The notes under the pieces were generated by a model. The model searched no databases. It saw nothing but the letters and a program-made list of their open reading frames with translations, and had not been told where the DNA came from. A program made the position numbers and the translations under genes. A stretch of 64,000 bases of DNA from Cydia pomonella (lineage: Eukaryota; Arthropoda; Insecta; Lepidoptera; Tortricidae): NCBI RefSeq assembly GCF_033807575.1, contig NC_084704.1, positions 9,571,056 through 9,635,055 of the forward strand. The letters run 5' to 3'. Shown one piece after another: positions 1 through 14,500 of the stretch (position 1 is the first letter of the stretch; the number at the start of each line of letters is the position of its first letter).

Positions 1-420
1 GATTTATGGTAGCCATGATACTCATTTGTCAAGTCAAGTTGTCATTCGGCATTTGACGTCTGTCACTTGTAGTATTTTTCAAACAGAAAGAGTAACCAGA
101 AAAGAACAGATGTCATCTCAATACAATTTTGCTAGATTTGGAATTTTAATAATATAAATTATATGGAGACCTATCACCGTACCCAACATGTTTTAAAAAT
201 ACTCTAGTCCCCAACTAAGCAAGGCTTGTACTGTATAAATTATAAGTGCTTAAGGGCGATACCTTTGAAAGTAATTTTGTACGTATAGTGAATAAATAAT
301 TACTATAAATATTATATAACAAACATCTAAGAGTCGAAGTATAGGCTACACATTTAACAAAACCCTGCATTTATGTAGTTGGCAGCGTTTCATTAAGGGT
401 ATAGAAATTGGAGTCTATGT

Positions 421-554
421 GACCGAAACCAGTAAAATGTCCCACTTTGTCGCTTGCCATAAGGACGAGATTTGGTTGTATCTTTATACGAATAACCTGC
501 TAAGGTGTTCTTGTGGCAAGCGATAAAGCGATAAATGTTTTGTCGGTTTCGGTC
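421..554. repeat. Fold-back (MITE-like) repeat
   Basis: The ends are inverted copies (GACCGAAACC at 421 and GGTTTCGGTC ending at 554) and a second inner pair matches (TCGCTTGCCA / TGGCAAGCGA). The whole can fold into a stem of about 130 bp. There is no coding capacity; the open frame across it is a by-product of the palindrome. The family is not known to me. Confidence 0.6.
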
Positions 555-3046
555 GCATATTTTGACGTAACTTCCTGATTCCATACAAAAACAGATTGTA
601 TTATGTTCGTCATCTAAGTAAGATAATTATTTATATTTTTTATTATTACAAAAAGGTGGACGACATCTGTCACGTCATACTGACATTGACAGATATCATT
701 GTGACAATGACATTTCTTGGTAGATTTGATGGAATTTAATTATGAATTATATGGTATATGAAGCCTTAATTCAACCATTACAGTCGCTGAGTAGAAAAAA
801 TACTATTATATACATATTTTAATTAAATTTGTTAACTATTTACCTAAAATGGAATCATAATCAAAGTTAGGTTGAAATAGAATCACAATGGATATATCGC
901 TATGAATATTGGCTTTGGCGTAACTTCTCCGTTCATTCCAATTATTGTAACGAACGGATTTCGCGCGCGACTTTTCAGGATAAAAATATTCACATTTTAT
1001 ATTGGAGTTTTAGTTTTTTTACGGAAAGTTAGTATGCGGTGTTGGTAATGAACCATCAGTTTGGCCTCTGCGTAATCAAAGACGATCGGCGCTAATGAAG
1101 GCCATTATCTGGCCCAGATAGTTCCATTGCTTACCGAGCACTGGCCTCAGGCGTACCGGTAAAAGTGTGACTTCTATATCCATACCAATTATAAGAAGTT
1201 GAAGATCACTCTTATATTGGTCGATTAGAAGGTGATTGTCAGGTGAGGGATGGCGGATGGTGAGCCACGCCGACGGGTCGGGGACTCGGCCCGCCGGCTC
1301 GTCTCTCGCGGCTCGGCGGCACCGGCTCGCGGAAATTGCCAATTAATGTGTCCCGGCACCTGCCACGTCACGCCACGCCTCGCTCGGTCTTGCTCCGCGT
1401 CTCACGTGACTTCCCAATAAATACAGGTGATTTATTCCATAATTGCACCCTTGTACCGCTTGTGCGAGCTATGCGTTAATGCCTTGAGCTGAAACGGCTT
1501 GTGTCATTCCTGCATTCTGTTTCTCGTACCGGTAACGCAAGATATATCGCATCAATCAGCAATTAATATGACTCACCCCACAAATGTCGAATAGATCCGA
1601 TTCTGAAGATAAGTGTACGTATTCTATAATAGTATATACTTATTTATTATTCTGCCAGTATGTGATATGATTGAGTGGAGTTTAATCACACAGAAATGTT
1701 CATATAGCATGCTAAAGATAATTAGGACAGTGCAGGTTCGTATCCATATATATAGCTGTATTCATAATAATTCCTTCAATTTTATATGTAAATGCCACAT
1801 ATATTTTAATTAAGCATATATACGTCTAATCATTAACAATATCATTGCGAATGAGTTTCATGGCTGCTGGTGAATCCCGATGAACATTTAAATCTTAATT
1901 ATGACAATGTGTATACCGGCGGGACCACTTTCAGGTACACACATAACGGGAACGGATCGCGCATTTTACACGCTCGCTACAAATTAACAACAATAACCAG
2001 AACAATGCAGGCGAAATGAATAAGCGAGAACAAAACACAAAGCACAATCATTACTCTGCATAAATGCCAGGTGAGTGAACAAGGTTCTTAAATAATACAG
2101 TCACATCGTTTCACAGGGTAAGTTACATTTCCTTTTAGCATTATTTCGTTTTCTTATTTATTGAGAGTCAGCCAGCATTACACTCGATACATTATTGATA
2201 TTCGTCCAATGAGTCGTTAACAAAAGCCTCCGTGGTACAGCGAGGGGTGATGCGCGAATCTGCGGGCTCAGTCCGCTACGAGCCGTAGCCGCGAAGCTAC
2301 GAGCGTGCTACGCCGTAGTAGGTCGCCGTGTAAACACGTGCGTGATAGCGGATTTGCGAATTATTTAATGAGGTGATAAAATATTGTGCAAGGTGTATAT
2401 ATGTACATAATTAGTGCATTTGGTGTATTATAGGAAACAACTAATTCAGTTATTTGGGACGCGGAGGGGTGTCTTTTTTATGTAATTGGCAATTTCAAAT
2501 ACTTTTTTCCTAAAATTAAAAGTAATCGATTCCTTTACCTTATGATTAAATGGATTCTCCAACCCGTCGGTAAAAGGAGTGCAAAATGATAACAGTGACA
2601 ATAACTTTTAGATTTTGGTATATTTTTATCACAAGAAGAAAGCACGAAAATTATCACGAATCATGTTATTAAATTACATCATTATGAAAGGTTTAACGTA
2701 AAACGGTTGAACTCCTGCTAAAATCAACGGCTAAAACTAATTAATGTGCTTTTGCTCATAATTCGATTTTCCTGTTTTTTTTTTTATATTATGAATGAGG
2801 CATAATTTTGTCCAAAGATTAAGGTCACAATAGGAATATGTAAAGCGTCAGGCGACTCACATGGATGGATTAACTTCCCTACCAGGGGCTTTAATTCGCT
2901 GACTACTTAACAAAATGATAATCATTTTAAATAATCAAGTTTGCAGGATTAATCAAACAAGCACCATAGAAGAATAATTAATTTTATGGTAGTAAAACAA
3001 AACGACATATAAGTACCTGTACCATGAGTGACTGACAGTGTCAAAA
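555..3046. other. Non-coding stretch, no gene seen
   Basis: Mostly AT-rich sequence. Two GC-rich islands stand out: about 1240-1410, and about 2235-2345, which repeats CTACGAGC-like and GTAGC-like words in both orientations. Short frames here show no recognisable domain or splice context. The first island could be regulatory, but nothing in it proves that. Confidence 0.5.
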
Positions 3047-3164
3047 CTGACATATACGCTATCGAGAACGTAATTTACTTTCTATACATCTCACTCGCAC
3101 TTATATACGAGTACGAGCGAGATGCATATAAAGTAAGTTACGTTCTCGATAGCGATTATGTCAG
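3047..3164. repeat. Fold-back MITE-like hairpin
   Basis: CTGACATATACGCTATCG at 3047 is mirrored by CGATAGCGATTATGTCAG ending at 3164, and most of the inside also pairs (GAGAACGTAA / TTACGTTCTC, ATCTCACTCG / CGAGCGAGAT). It is a near-complete palindrome of about 118 bp, the usual form of a small non-autonomous DNA element. The 69-codon frame across it is not a gene. Confidence 0.65.
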
Positions 3165-5064
3165 TGCCGAACTGGTGGTAGCCACAAAGTACCTAAAAGT
3201 ACTTTACCGCGTCAACCTAGACCTATTTTACGTTTAATGCGTTTGTTCATTGGAAAGTACCCAAAAGCATGACCAAACATGATTTAGCGTCATTTGTAAG
3301 AGGGATAATATTTGAAGGTTCATAACGTTACACAAAACCCGTGAGAGGTTAAATCGGCTTATGTTGTCCTAAAACATGTTCCGCCGGGGTCCGCTCTTGT
3401 TACAGTATATTTGTAATATTTTCGTATTAAGTCGTTACTCACTTATATTACCAACATTGCTGTCTCATCGTAGGTATCCAGAAATAGCTACATATTTTAT
3501 ATAAAAATATGTATTGAAAAATACATACCATACTCTCATTGTCTACACTGTTGCGGTCGAATGTATTTAGTAACTAGTAAATGAAAAATCACGTTATGAC
3601 ATTAGCCTACTACACTCAACAGAAAAATGAGTACTCATTGCTCTGGAGCGTACTCGTATTAGAAACAAAATCTGAAAAGTGTTTACAAACTGTTGTTATA
3701 ATGTAAATCAATGGGAACCTCAGGATAATATCCCTTATTACGTTGTAATTTTCTACAGTCTCGCTAGAATGATGAACGTAGCCACGATAAAAATCTTATT
3801 GAAGGAAAATGGATCATTGTTTGCACCTGTAAAAAGAACACAATATTATTCACTCACTTAGTTCTGACGCCAGAATCTTAATGCAAGTGTGCAAAGTGTG
3901 TCTTTTATGAGATGAGACTAGGTCCCGCTCGGCAACCGAATCCTAAGAATCGGTATAGGCAAACTTACGTGAGATACAACATATTAAATGTATTTAAACG
4001 GGTCGTTATGAAGCGAAACGTGAGTGAAAACGTTAACAAAGTATTTAATATTTTTAATTGGCACAGGCAATAGTTGTTACGAAAGCAACTGCAAACTGAC
4101 CTAACCCACAGGGGAAATGGGCCTCACTGGATTCTTTCTGGTTTAATATGTAATTAAAGTATGAAGCTTTATAACTCCAAACATTATAATATTATTTAGT
4201 GAGGCATCCTCATGGCTACCAACGTTAAGATTGCGCATGTGGCTAATGATTAAAGGTAGATTATAAGAAATACTTAATAAATAAATACCGATATATGCAT
4301 ACAGAGCAGCAATACAGTACAATCCCGTTAATCCGGCACTAACGCTGACACTAGAGAGCCGTATTAGTGGAAAATTCGATTTACTGGAAATTAGAGCAAT
4401 CTGCATATATTTTGACATGTTATAATACGAGTAATAAGGTAAAAGAAAATTCGACTGTTATCTAGTTTTTAGCTACCTTTAAAGAGAAAGCAGTGTGAAC
4501 GTAGGCGTAGATAGTAAATTTGGACATAGAATGATCACTTTGCACTTCTTTTTTAGTGCAAGATTACTGGACGTATCGGACCTTCGAAGTGCCGGATTAT
4601 CGATATTCCACTGTACCACTATCAAACGTGTAAAAGTAAACTTTCCTGTCACAACGGCAGTGTGCTATAAGCACGCGATGTCACGAATCTAAATACCAAA
4701 ATTTCCGTGAGACACATCCATGTTAAATAAGTTAAAACGGGTTAAAACGGTCACTCACGTATTTTAAGTTGAAAACGCTCGACATGTTTTACTCCGTACC
4801 GAGGAGTATCGTCAGAAGCTTGCGTTGACGGACCTGCGCAGACTGCGGGCCGCGGCCCGATGACTCGGCGCGGGTGGCGGCAAGAGAGGCGAGAACTACC
4901 CTCGTTTACGGCATTATTGTCAAATAAATATTTCCGATTTAAAATACGTGACTGACCCGTTTTAATATATTTAATACCATTAAATACGTTTAAATGATGT
5001 ATTATTTCTGAATATTTATTTCATAAATGAAGTGAAAAGCAAAGTACCTACTACTAACACTAAC
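3165..5064. other. Non-coding stretch upstream of the Ly6-like gene
   Basis: No coding signal is recognised. A GC-rich block at about 4790-4915 lies some 600 bp upstream of the Ly6-like start codon and stands out from the AT-rich surroundings, so it could be part of the promoter region. That is an inference from position and composition only. Confidence 0.4.
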
Positions 5065-5301
5065 TAACTAACTAACTAACTAAAACTAACTGCTTTGGCT
5101 CAGCGATCCAAAAAGAATCTTGGCCTCCGAAACGAGAGAACGCCATCTGTCCCGATCCAGCGCGGTTTCCTGCCATGAATTGGCATTCAGCCGACGCAGG
5201 TCCGCCTCCACGACATCACACCAGCGGTACCTGGGGCGCCCGATCGGTCGACGGCCGGTTGGTCGCCCCAAGTACGCTTCCTTGACTACGCGATCCTCCC
5301 C
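5065..5301 (-). mobile_element. 5'-truncated LINE 3' end (RTE-like)
   Basis: On the minus strand this encodes the last part of a non-LTR retrotransposon ORF2. It has the familiar C-terminal pattern GRPRYRWCDVVEADL ... ALDRDRWRSL, with a stop near 5086. The 3' tail is a short tandem repeat ((CTAA)n on the + strand at the left edge), typical of RTE-like elements rather than a pure poly-A. An 11-bp target duplication CTAACACTAAC lies at 5054-5064 and 5302-5312, so both ends of the insertion are defined. Only about 240 bp are present. It sits about 150 bp upstream of the start codon of the Ly6-like gene. Confidence 0.8.
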
Positions 5302-5450
5302 CTAACACTAACCTATCATTTATCCGCGACCTAAATCGATACAATATAAAATTTCACTATTGATCTTATCTAGTAACCTAGGCGTACAAAGCTAACTAGT
5401 TCTAAGTGCTTGGATAAAGTGAACTTTGTGTGAACATAAGACAAGTAATA

Positions 5451-5529
5451 ATGTATACCTCAATGTGTTTTATGAGTATCGTCGCAATCCTCATGATCGA
5501 CGTGAGAACAGGGGCTCTTCTACAGAAAG
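5451..5529 (+). CDS. Exon 1, signal-peptide exon of the Ly6-like gene
   Basis: An ATG at 5451 opens 26 codons with a hydrophobic core (CFMSIVAILMI), then one extra base and a consensus donor AAG|GTGAGT at 5530. The phase is 1. The exon 2 acceptor at 14018 is the only phase-1 acceptor I could find in that region and completes an Asp codon. The sequence before the ATG is short and AT-rich, like an insect 5' UTR. It could instead be the first exon of another + strand gene whose next exon I did not recognise. Confidence 0.6.
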
Positions 5530-8500
5530 GTGAGTACTTATTATTTATATTGTTCTAGAATGTTGCCTGCCTTAAGAAGTTTATGTTCTGTTATGTAAAG
5601 TATATCAAAAGCATATTTATATTGAAATACCAATATTGTTAAAGCATGCAAGTTGATCAAATCCCTAGCTTACGTTAGTGAGATATTTTACATTTCTATA
5701 AGGAAAAAATCAACATAACGATACTGAGCCCGGGTAAACGTATAATAGGAGCTTATAGAAAGTGTGCTCAGGCCTTCTTTTCATATAACCCATATTAGTT
5801 TCGTAGCAGGGTCACAGCCGATGAATAAATGGATTACACGTCCTTTAGAACCCTTTGTGGTTGTTAAAGTATAAAAAGATATCACATTGATTTGAATGGT
5901 GAAACTGTTTGAATCAGTGTATTTGTTGCAGATTAGGAGCCCATAAGCAGATACTCGTGTCGTGCGAAACTAATATAATGCTCTGATATTTCTTTTCTAA
6001 GAATATAAGATATATTTTAGTTCCACCGGTCCCATCACACGACATTTTATTACGGACTTAGAGGATACAAATATTTTGTACTGTTATTACCACGCGATTA
6101 AAGCTGGTGGCGTTTTAAGCAAGTAATTAACAAGGAGAGTCTATATGGTAGGTGAGTCGAATGGAATTTATTCATTCATACCACATCCATACACCATACG
6201 CCCAAAAAATACGTTCTGTCCTTATAAGAGTAGTATAGACTACACGTCCCTATCGATGAGCAATTAAGGTCAGCGGTAAGGTCCCGGGGGAAAATCAAAC
6301 AGACACAATCAGAACAGGGAAAGGAAGCGTGCGAGATAAATATCCGCCTTTAGATATCAGTAATCAGTAAATAAGCTTAATTGCTATATGATATGGACAG
6401 GTACGTTATGTGGCGTAGTGATATTAGATTAATTCGGACTTACAGGTAATTTAAGCGTTATCAAGTAAATAATGAGTTGCTTTCTTAAAAAAAATGGTTA
6501 GATAATAACGTAGAGATTTACAGGAAACTCGCTAATTTGATCTATAAATAAATAGAAACAATTTTACTTATTCAGTGTAATGGGTGGTTTAAATCTTTTA
6601 AACTCGCTTTATAAAAATACAATTAACGGAAAACAATGTCCGGCGGGTCCACCAGACCTCCAATATGCAAGAGCAATAGAGAGACACGATTATCGATTTT
6701 TAATAAATTACGCTTTAGTAATATTATGTTGCTCAATATGGTTATTTATCAATATGCTCTATCCAATTTGAAAATTTATGCTAAAAAATATGCATCAAAA
6801 TCAATCCAAAACGAACATTTGAAGTGACTTCGAACTTAAGTAATATCGTTGGAGTTTTATTATTACAAAAGTTCGAGATTTGAATTTCCCCAAGCGGCGA
6901 CAAAATGTAGCCGAATATTATTCGCAAGAAATGTGGTTTCTTACCGGGGACCCGAGCAGAGCACCTCCGCAAACACACGTCACGAGTGTTTGAGTTACTT
7001 AATTGAAATGGGGTTGGGATATAAATCAAGAGGCGTTAGATTTGAATTAGTGAATATAATTCATGATTGAACTAAAGTAGATTACTGCAGATATATTAAT
7101 ATACTCGAATCCTGCGACTTCCTGATAATTTACCCTTGAATGACATTTTTCATATCCTACGTTGCTATATACTGTTAAGTTTTTGCACATTAGGCTCCTG
7201 CTAAATAAACGGCTGTGATAAAAAATGAATTCATTCGCTCTAATGGTAGCTTCAAATGTTTATTTCGACAGATTCACTTTATGTGTCACTTTTATGAATG
7301 TCTCGAGTTGTCGCGGCTTTTGCCACGGCTCGCTAAAATCTGCTCATTCTACGCCAATAAGTAAGAACATGCGTGCGAAGTCAGCTTGTCGTGATGTCGC
7401 ACTTTTGTCTTAGCGACGACCCTACTCTATTTATCTATAAACTCTGCGTTTTTTTGTATAAGTGAACTAATAGCGACTCGCGTTGGCTTCGCACGGGTAA
7501 ATCTTAACAAATTATGCACCTAAACCTTCCTCAAGAATTACTCTATCGATATAGATCGTGACATTAACGGCGACGCGTGCCTTGACTCGTAATGTCAGGT
7601 TATTAAAGGTTAGAATTGACTAATTTGCGCGTCATCGTGGTTGACACGAACTATAGTTGAAAACTACATGAAAATTCGTTCGTTTTTTAATTTATCGCGA
7701 ATATACAGACAGACGTGGCGGGGGACTTTGTTTTATGAGATGTAGTGATAATGAATTTCAGTTGACATTATTTTTCTTACAAAAACATTCCCCCCGGTCG
7801 TGCCCAAATGAGAAAATTAATTCAAGATTTTTACATCAAGATTTTCTATAATATTAATGAATGCTCATTCTGGCTCCAGCTTTATGTTATAAGGTTTAGA
7901 AGGCGAGTTTTCCTTTTGTTGAGAGTTACTTTGAAGTTAAGCTTTGATGCTGAGGTTGCTGAACAATGTCGAATTAACATAACGTAGGTTTTGTGATCAA
8001 GCACGAACTGTTAGAACTATAATATGCTGCCTAGCTTTCAATGATTAAAAAAATAATGTTCATGACATAACTGGCATTTAAACGGAGTTTATTGCCATCA
8101 TGCGCCTCAACTCAATATAATGAACAAAGTAATACAATTCCCATCAAGAACATAGATACCAAATATTAGAATATATCGTCAGGTGAGAAGCATAACTCAC
8201 TAATTACTAAAAATAATTAATCAAAAATCAACCTTATTTTAGTAGTAATATGGTCCGTTTTGACTATGAAACTTGTGGTGGTAATTAGTGAGTTTTGCTT
8301 GTCACTTGACAATATATATGCCAAGTCAAATCCTAATCTTTGATTATATTCCAAGTGAACTAGAACTTGGCACCCATGTAGATCTCAATTATTTTATCAA
8401 CAACGGCGCATATTCTTAATATTGAACTTGGCTCTCATTTCGCATTTATGTTTTTACATCATTATTATTTATACAGAAATGATTAGTATTCAGCATATAC

Positions 8501-11500
8501 CTATAGTTGATTATGAAACTAAATTATTTTTTGGTATTACAAGTGTAAACAAAAACGGTTTTTACTACAAACGGTTTACGCTTTTTATTACAAATCGTAA
8601 AGAATACACTGTTTCATTATCTTAGGTTCGTATTGACCAGCTGGATACCAAATATCAACTTGCTAAGTCATCTGGAAGTGGATTAGGTTTTTGATGTTAG
8701 GTCAGTGTTTGTACCTATCTTAATAACCGGTTGAGCTATATTCATGAAATTTGGGATTCTAGTTAGCATTAAAGAATCCTAATAAATGTACCAAATTTCA
8801 TGTTTATGTTTAATAGATTTTGAGTAACGTAGGGGTCAAAAGTGGCTACAAATGGTTCGTGTAATATATAAATAAATATAACACACGGCCGCTGCCTACG
8901 TCGGTAATTCTCTTCTTTTGAACTTATTGACACGCTGTCGCTTGCCTAGATTGGTTACGAAATAAATATTTGCAATTAAATATTTTTCTTTTCATTCATG
9001 ATATTAATTATGCTCAACTAAGATATGTAGGTATATACATATATATATATAATATAGGAATCTAACAAGTATATCCGAATCAATATTGAAGATACACAAC
9101 TGAGCCCGGAACATCCCTATGTAAATGAATAAACAACGGTCAAGCAAATATGCCCAGCATCGTACAGTACCAACATTGTAGCCATGTAGATGTAGGTAGC
9201 TAATAAAATTTAAAAAATATAGTAGTGGAATTAAAAGCATTCTCACAACATAAGGTGAGGTATTAGTTATATTTATATTAATCGTGACTTTTATTCAGAG
9301 CTTTAATTTTAAGTTTTGTTACAAGTAAAAAATGTGACCTGAATAGCACACAAGTAGAGATTCGATTATAAACGGTGATGCATAAATAAAGTTGTTTGTG
9401 CCGTTAAACTCACAACAGCCACTCATCACGACAAACAAACTCGTGCGCTGCGGTCGACCTCTCCAAGTTGGCAAGTTCTACCTCCGCTCGTGTGCTGCGT
9501 ACTAACCTACCAACCGTTACACTGCTTCTGGTATACAGGTTGTAATCGTCATGTATTTACATGCGATTAATCCGTAAGTAAAACAGATATCAACAATATT
9601 AAAATGACATCCAATGAGTAAAATTACAACGATAACTTTTTTCATAAAATTATAAATACTTATGTAAAAATATTAAGTTTAAACGGCCCCATACATTTAA
9701 TACGACGTTCCTTGTGTCATTTAATTGTTTAAAGTAAATACAGCAAGAGATAGAATTATTTTTACTTGTTTACAGGTTTAATCTGTAATAATAATTATAC
9801 CACGTCGGAGGCAAACAAACACACGGCCCGCCTGATAGTAAGCAGTCACCGTAGCCTATAGACGCCTGCAACACCAGGGATGCGCGTTGCTGACCCTACA
9901 AAACACAAAACGATTTACAGCGTCTCCTAGAATAAGTTCCAGACGAAGAACGGCTGTAAACAAAAAAATGTAATTAGTAATTACGTCCTTATAAACTAGT
10001 TGCTCTGTGAGGTGTAGACCTCGTGATAAGCTTTAAAACTGTAAAAAATACTTCCTTCGTTGAGTCACCAACTCTCCGAGTCGAGTTCTTCGGTGATAGA
10101 CCCTACTAGCGCTTAAGTCCTTTTACCTTCGGGCCAATATCCGCCATTTTGAAAATTTTCCAAAAAACGAAACGACAGACATATTTTTTCTAACTACCAA
10201 TCCTGTTCGCAAAATTTCACGAGACTGCTATAAAATGCCACCGGCAGAGGAGAACATCCGGATATACGAAGGCATTTTGGCCCAAGCTTAAACGGAGACC
10301 TTTGCTAACGCCGGGCAATAAATGTTTTATTATTATTAGGTCATTACAGACTAATCATGTAAAGAAAAAAACAAATTTCTATCTCTTACTGTAGACAATT
10401 AAACCACTTATCAAACGTCGTACTAAATGTATGGGGCCGTTTAATTTTAACATTTTGGATAGTTCAAGTTTTATTAAAAAAAGTTATCGCAGATGTAATT
10501 TAACTCATTAGATAACGTACTTTCGATGTAATTTTTTTTATCTCATATTTACGGAATAATCGCATGTAAATACTTAACGACTACATCCTGTATACAAACT
10601 ATCCAATATTTCACCAAGTGGGAACTATAAACCCCTTACCAACAGAGTGGATTCTTACATAATCTCTGTTCTCTACGACCTACAGTACTGTAGGTTTGAT
10701 GTAGTTTTGAACGATTCTCCTTTGTCATAGAACTTGCCAATCGCACTCCTAAACATAACTGCGAGGAAGAAACAAACCGTTGATACGTATCGAAGTGTCC
10801 TAGGTGAGCGTTTTCGACGCGAACACGAAGCGATGTGGCGCGGTGCGATGCGATGGCCTTGCCGGACGTGGGTGCGTCTATAATACACGTGCGCGGGTTT
10901 GAATCGACCTTATTCTAATTTAATAAAGTTGTTTTTCGTATTGCTCTACAACAAGAAAATTTAAGAAATAATAAAATAAGTAGTGGCTCTGTAAGCTGAA
11001 TACTTCGCATCGGGAAGCTGTATAAGCTTAAAAAAAAACCCTACTAAGTCGAGTCATTATCACAGCGAGATCACAATAGTCTTAAGTGTCATAGACGTTA
11101 CTGGCATTTAAGTCCTTTATTCCAATTTCCACCATTTTCAACATAAAAAAAAGATATTTAAAAAATCTATCTGACTACCAAACCGGCTCACAATTTTTAC
11201 GAAAATCGGTTAAGAAATGCGGCCTGCAGAGGAAAACATCCGGACAATCCGAAGTGGAGATCTTCGCTAACTTTCTGACAATAAGCGAAACCAGGGGCTC
11301 TGTGAGCTCTAGACCTCATATTTAGCTTATAAAGTGTAAAATTAAAAAAGAATTACTTTATCGAGTCATTATACACAGCGAACTCACAATAATCGTAAGT
11401 GCCATATACGTTACTAGCACTTAAGTCCTTTATGTCAATTTCCTAAACACGTATACTTAATTAATACGTATACGTAATTTTTTATACGTTTTACTAAAAA

Positions 11501-14500
11501 CGTATACAAAATTGAATCTGAGTCGACTAATCAAATCAAATCCGGTATTTCTTAATGCGCCACGCCTCTAGCCGCGTCGTATTCGCGTCTAAAAATCAAA
11601 TAGATTGATCGCGCCGCATCGCCATCGCGTCAAATCACTCACCTAGGACACTTCCATTATGCAACAATGGTTCGTTTCTTCCGCGCCGCGTCTCGCTGCG
11701 TCGTACCGCTCGACGTTCGCATGTAAACTGCGCCGCATCGCCCCGCGTCGCGTTCACAACGAAATCGCCCATGAACCACTTCTATTAGAGGAAGATCCTA
11801 GAGCCGCCAGACCTTACTTATTCTCTCATGATTAAAATGTCCCATACATTGGTCCCAAATGGATAAATGGCCGTCGGGCCAATATAGCAAGTACCTATGC
11901 AGACATTAAAAGTACATACTAACACTATATTATCCCATACATTTTATTCATGAGAAAATAATTAAGATCTGATGGCTCTGGGATCTTGGACTATATAGGT
12001 ATCAAAGGATTGATTCACCCTCGCCACATCGCTTCGCTTCACGTTCGCGAGTTTTTCGCTTACGTAAGACGCTGCGTAAATCCGTTAGGAACCATGAAAC
12101 ACCTAAATATTCTTCAAATGTTGTAATACAGCTCCACGAGTTGCGGACGGTATTCTTACTTGATAAAAAAGTATGCTAATCGAACATACACAGAACATTT
12201 CTCGTCATATTGCGACTAGGCATGCAGATTTATTCGTTTGTCGACAGAGACAATTGGCCAAATTTACCGATTCAATGTACAGAATACCCGACCAATGTGT
12301 TTCGAGGTAGCAATTGCAATGTGCTTGTACATAATTAATTACTCGTGTAATATGATCGGTGTTAATTAAACTTGTATAAGTAATGATTTGTTACATCGAT
12401 ACAAGGTAGATTTTTTAACCGACTCCAATTTCATAAAAGGAGGAGGTTCTGTATTCGGTTGTGGCTATTATTTTTTATGTATGTACACCGATTACACCTA
12501 CACCTGTGCCCGATTTAAGTAATTCTTTTTTTGTTTGAAAGGAGTTACCTCCAAGGCTATTAAAAAATATAATTGATAAAAAAAACTAAAGCAAACTGTA
12601 GTAACGATTACACGGTCTTATTTAAGAAATTGAACATCCTGCCAGTGCATGATAAAGTTAAGTACTTAATAGCAGCTGAGCAATTTAATAATCCCAAATT
12701 TAAAACTCCGCGAGTATATACCCGAGCGCCAAGAGGGTTACAGCGTCGTAAATACGTGGAACCAACCGCTAGCAACTACTATGATAAAAGGACACGTAGC
12801 TATATCACACCGCGAATATTTTATGAGTTATCAGTAGAAGACGAATGTGCTAGTAAAAACATCTTTAAATCAAAAATTAAGAAGTTCCTAATAGGTACAA
12901 CGCATGACTGAATAAATAAATAGGATAGGTAAATATACTACAACAACTTATACTATGTATGGCATGTATAATGGGGAGTGCGGCAGTAGAGCATAACTAA
13001 GAAAGTTGTGCTCCGAGGAATCGATCGGATGCATCCCTGCCGGTTCTTTCCACCATCGCCCTTCGCAACAACATTTCCCTTTTCACCACTTATATGGTTG
13101 GCAGTATTTATTTGTGCGTTTTATTTATTTATTGAATAAACAAACAAGTTACTGTCTAGAATTGAATACAAGACCCATCGTAGGCAAAACCTTTGGTGCC
13201 TATGGGAGGCTCGAGGCTATCTTATATCTAATAAAAAAAACATTGTAGGATTCTTAGTATAAGTAGTTTGTGTCGTTAGATTTTAATAACTTTTTTATAT
13301 GTTTACCATTTAAGTACTTTACACGAACATCTTCTGGCAAATCATTTAATATTTTAGGTAATATATATGTATACAGCCTAGTGCCATATATGTTATCATA
13401 CTTCTTAGTTTTGTACATCTTTTGTTTTCTTTTCGTTTAGTAACATGGTGATAAATGATAATATTCAGTTAGTATGGCTAGTTTACACTTATTTTGAACC
13501 GGGAGTACATTACAGTACTTATTTGAAAAGTTGTGCCTATTCTGTTTCGTATTTCTTTTTGATATGCTTAGGTACAAGTGTCTTCAATAATCTTATTTGT
13601 AGAGCATACGTAGGGTTTTGTACGGTAATTTATACCTTAGGATTGACATTTTGCTTAGAATGGCTCTTAACTTATCGCACTCTTAATTAATATGCGGCCC
13701 TCAGTTGAATCTGTGGTCGATTATTAATCCGAGATACATGTGTTCTGTGACCACTTCGATTTTTCCACAATTACACGCGGTGATCTCTATTTGGCTGAAG
13801 GGTTAACTAGTAGAGAATGCCTTCTGGCATTAAGTTCGCCTTTTGTACAACTTTTACTGTGCAATAAAGTTTAAATATATAAATTGCGTAAAAATATTTT
13901 CGATAAAATCAATATCCAGGGAGGAAAAGGGGAACTACGTTTGTACGGAGAAGCGGCCGTCCAATATCATCTTAATAATTGCACTTGCCCTTATGTCCAA
14001 TGTGGTTTTGTCGACAGATACGGGGCCACGGCAATGTTACCAGTGCCTGCACAATCAGAGCGCCTGCCAGCCGGACCGGCGGCTGCAAGCGCCCTGTCCC
14101 GCACACGGACTTCATTGCGCCACCGTCGCAAAGGCACCAGGTTAGGGGGCTTCGTATCTAAAACTAATGAAAATAGTTTGTACTTGTACTTATCAGAAAA
14201 TGATCCCCTAAAACGCAAATAATTAAAAGCTTTCTAAGGTTCTTTGAGGTCCCATTACAAACTACTTCCTTGTCCACAGATTTTACGTCTACATTGACCT
14301 GCGCCGCAAGTGCCGCTCATCCGTGCACGCTGACTCAGTCTCAGCAGACCCTCCAACTAACTTGCACGTGTGCCGGCCACCGCTGCAACTCTCCCTTTAC
14401 TGCTCAACTAAGGAACAAGCTCCTTAATTTTACCTTAACGATGAGCAACGTCAATAAGACAAGCCTCGATCTTACAGATATGTTTTTAAAATATTTTGGC

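Noticed and set aside
3028..3237. 69-codon frame on the + strand
   Set aside because: It spans a palindromic MITE-like hairpin and has no domain.
6580..7070. Overlapping short frames in intron 1
   Set aside because: No domain, no codon pattern and no splice context.
13445..13690. 81-codon hydrophobic frame on the + strand
   Set aside because: The minus strand here encodes a decayed LINE RT; this frame is its shadow.
13843..14017. N-terminal extension of the Ly6-like exon as an unspliced start
   Set aside because: Its first codons are the tail of a LINE 3' end and there is no suitable ATG; kept only as an alternative for a signal peptide through another splice site.
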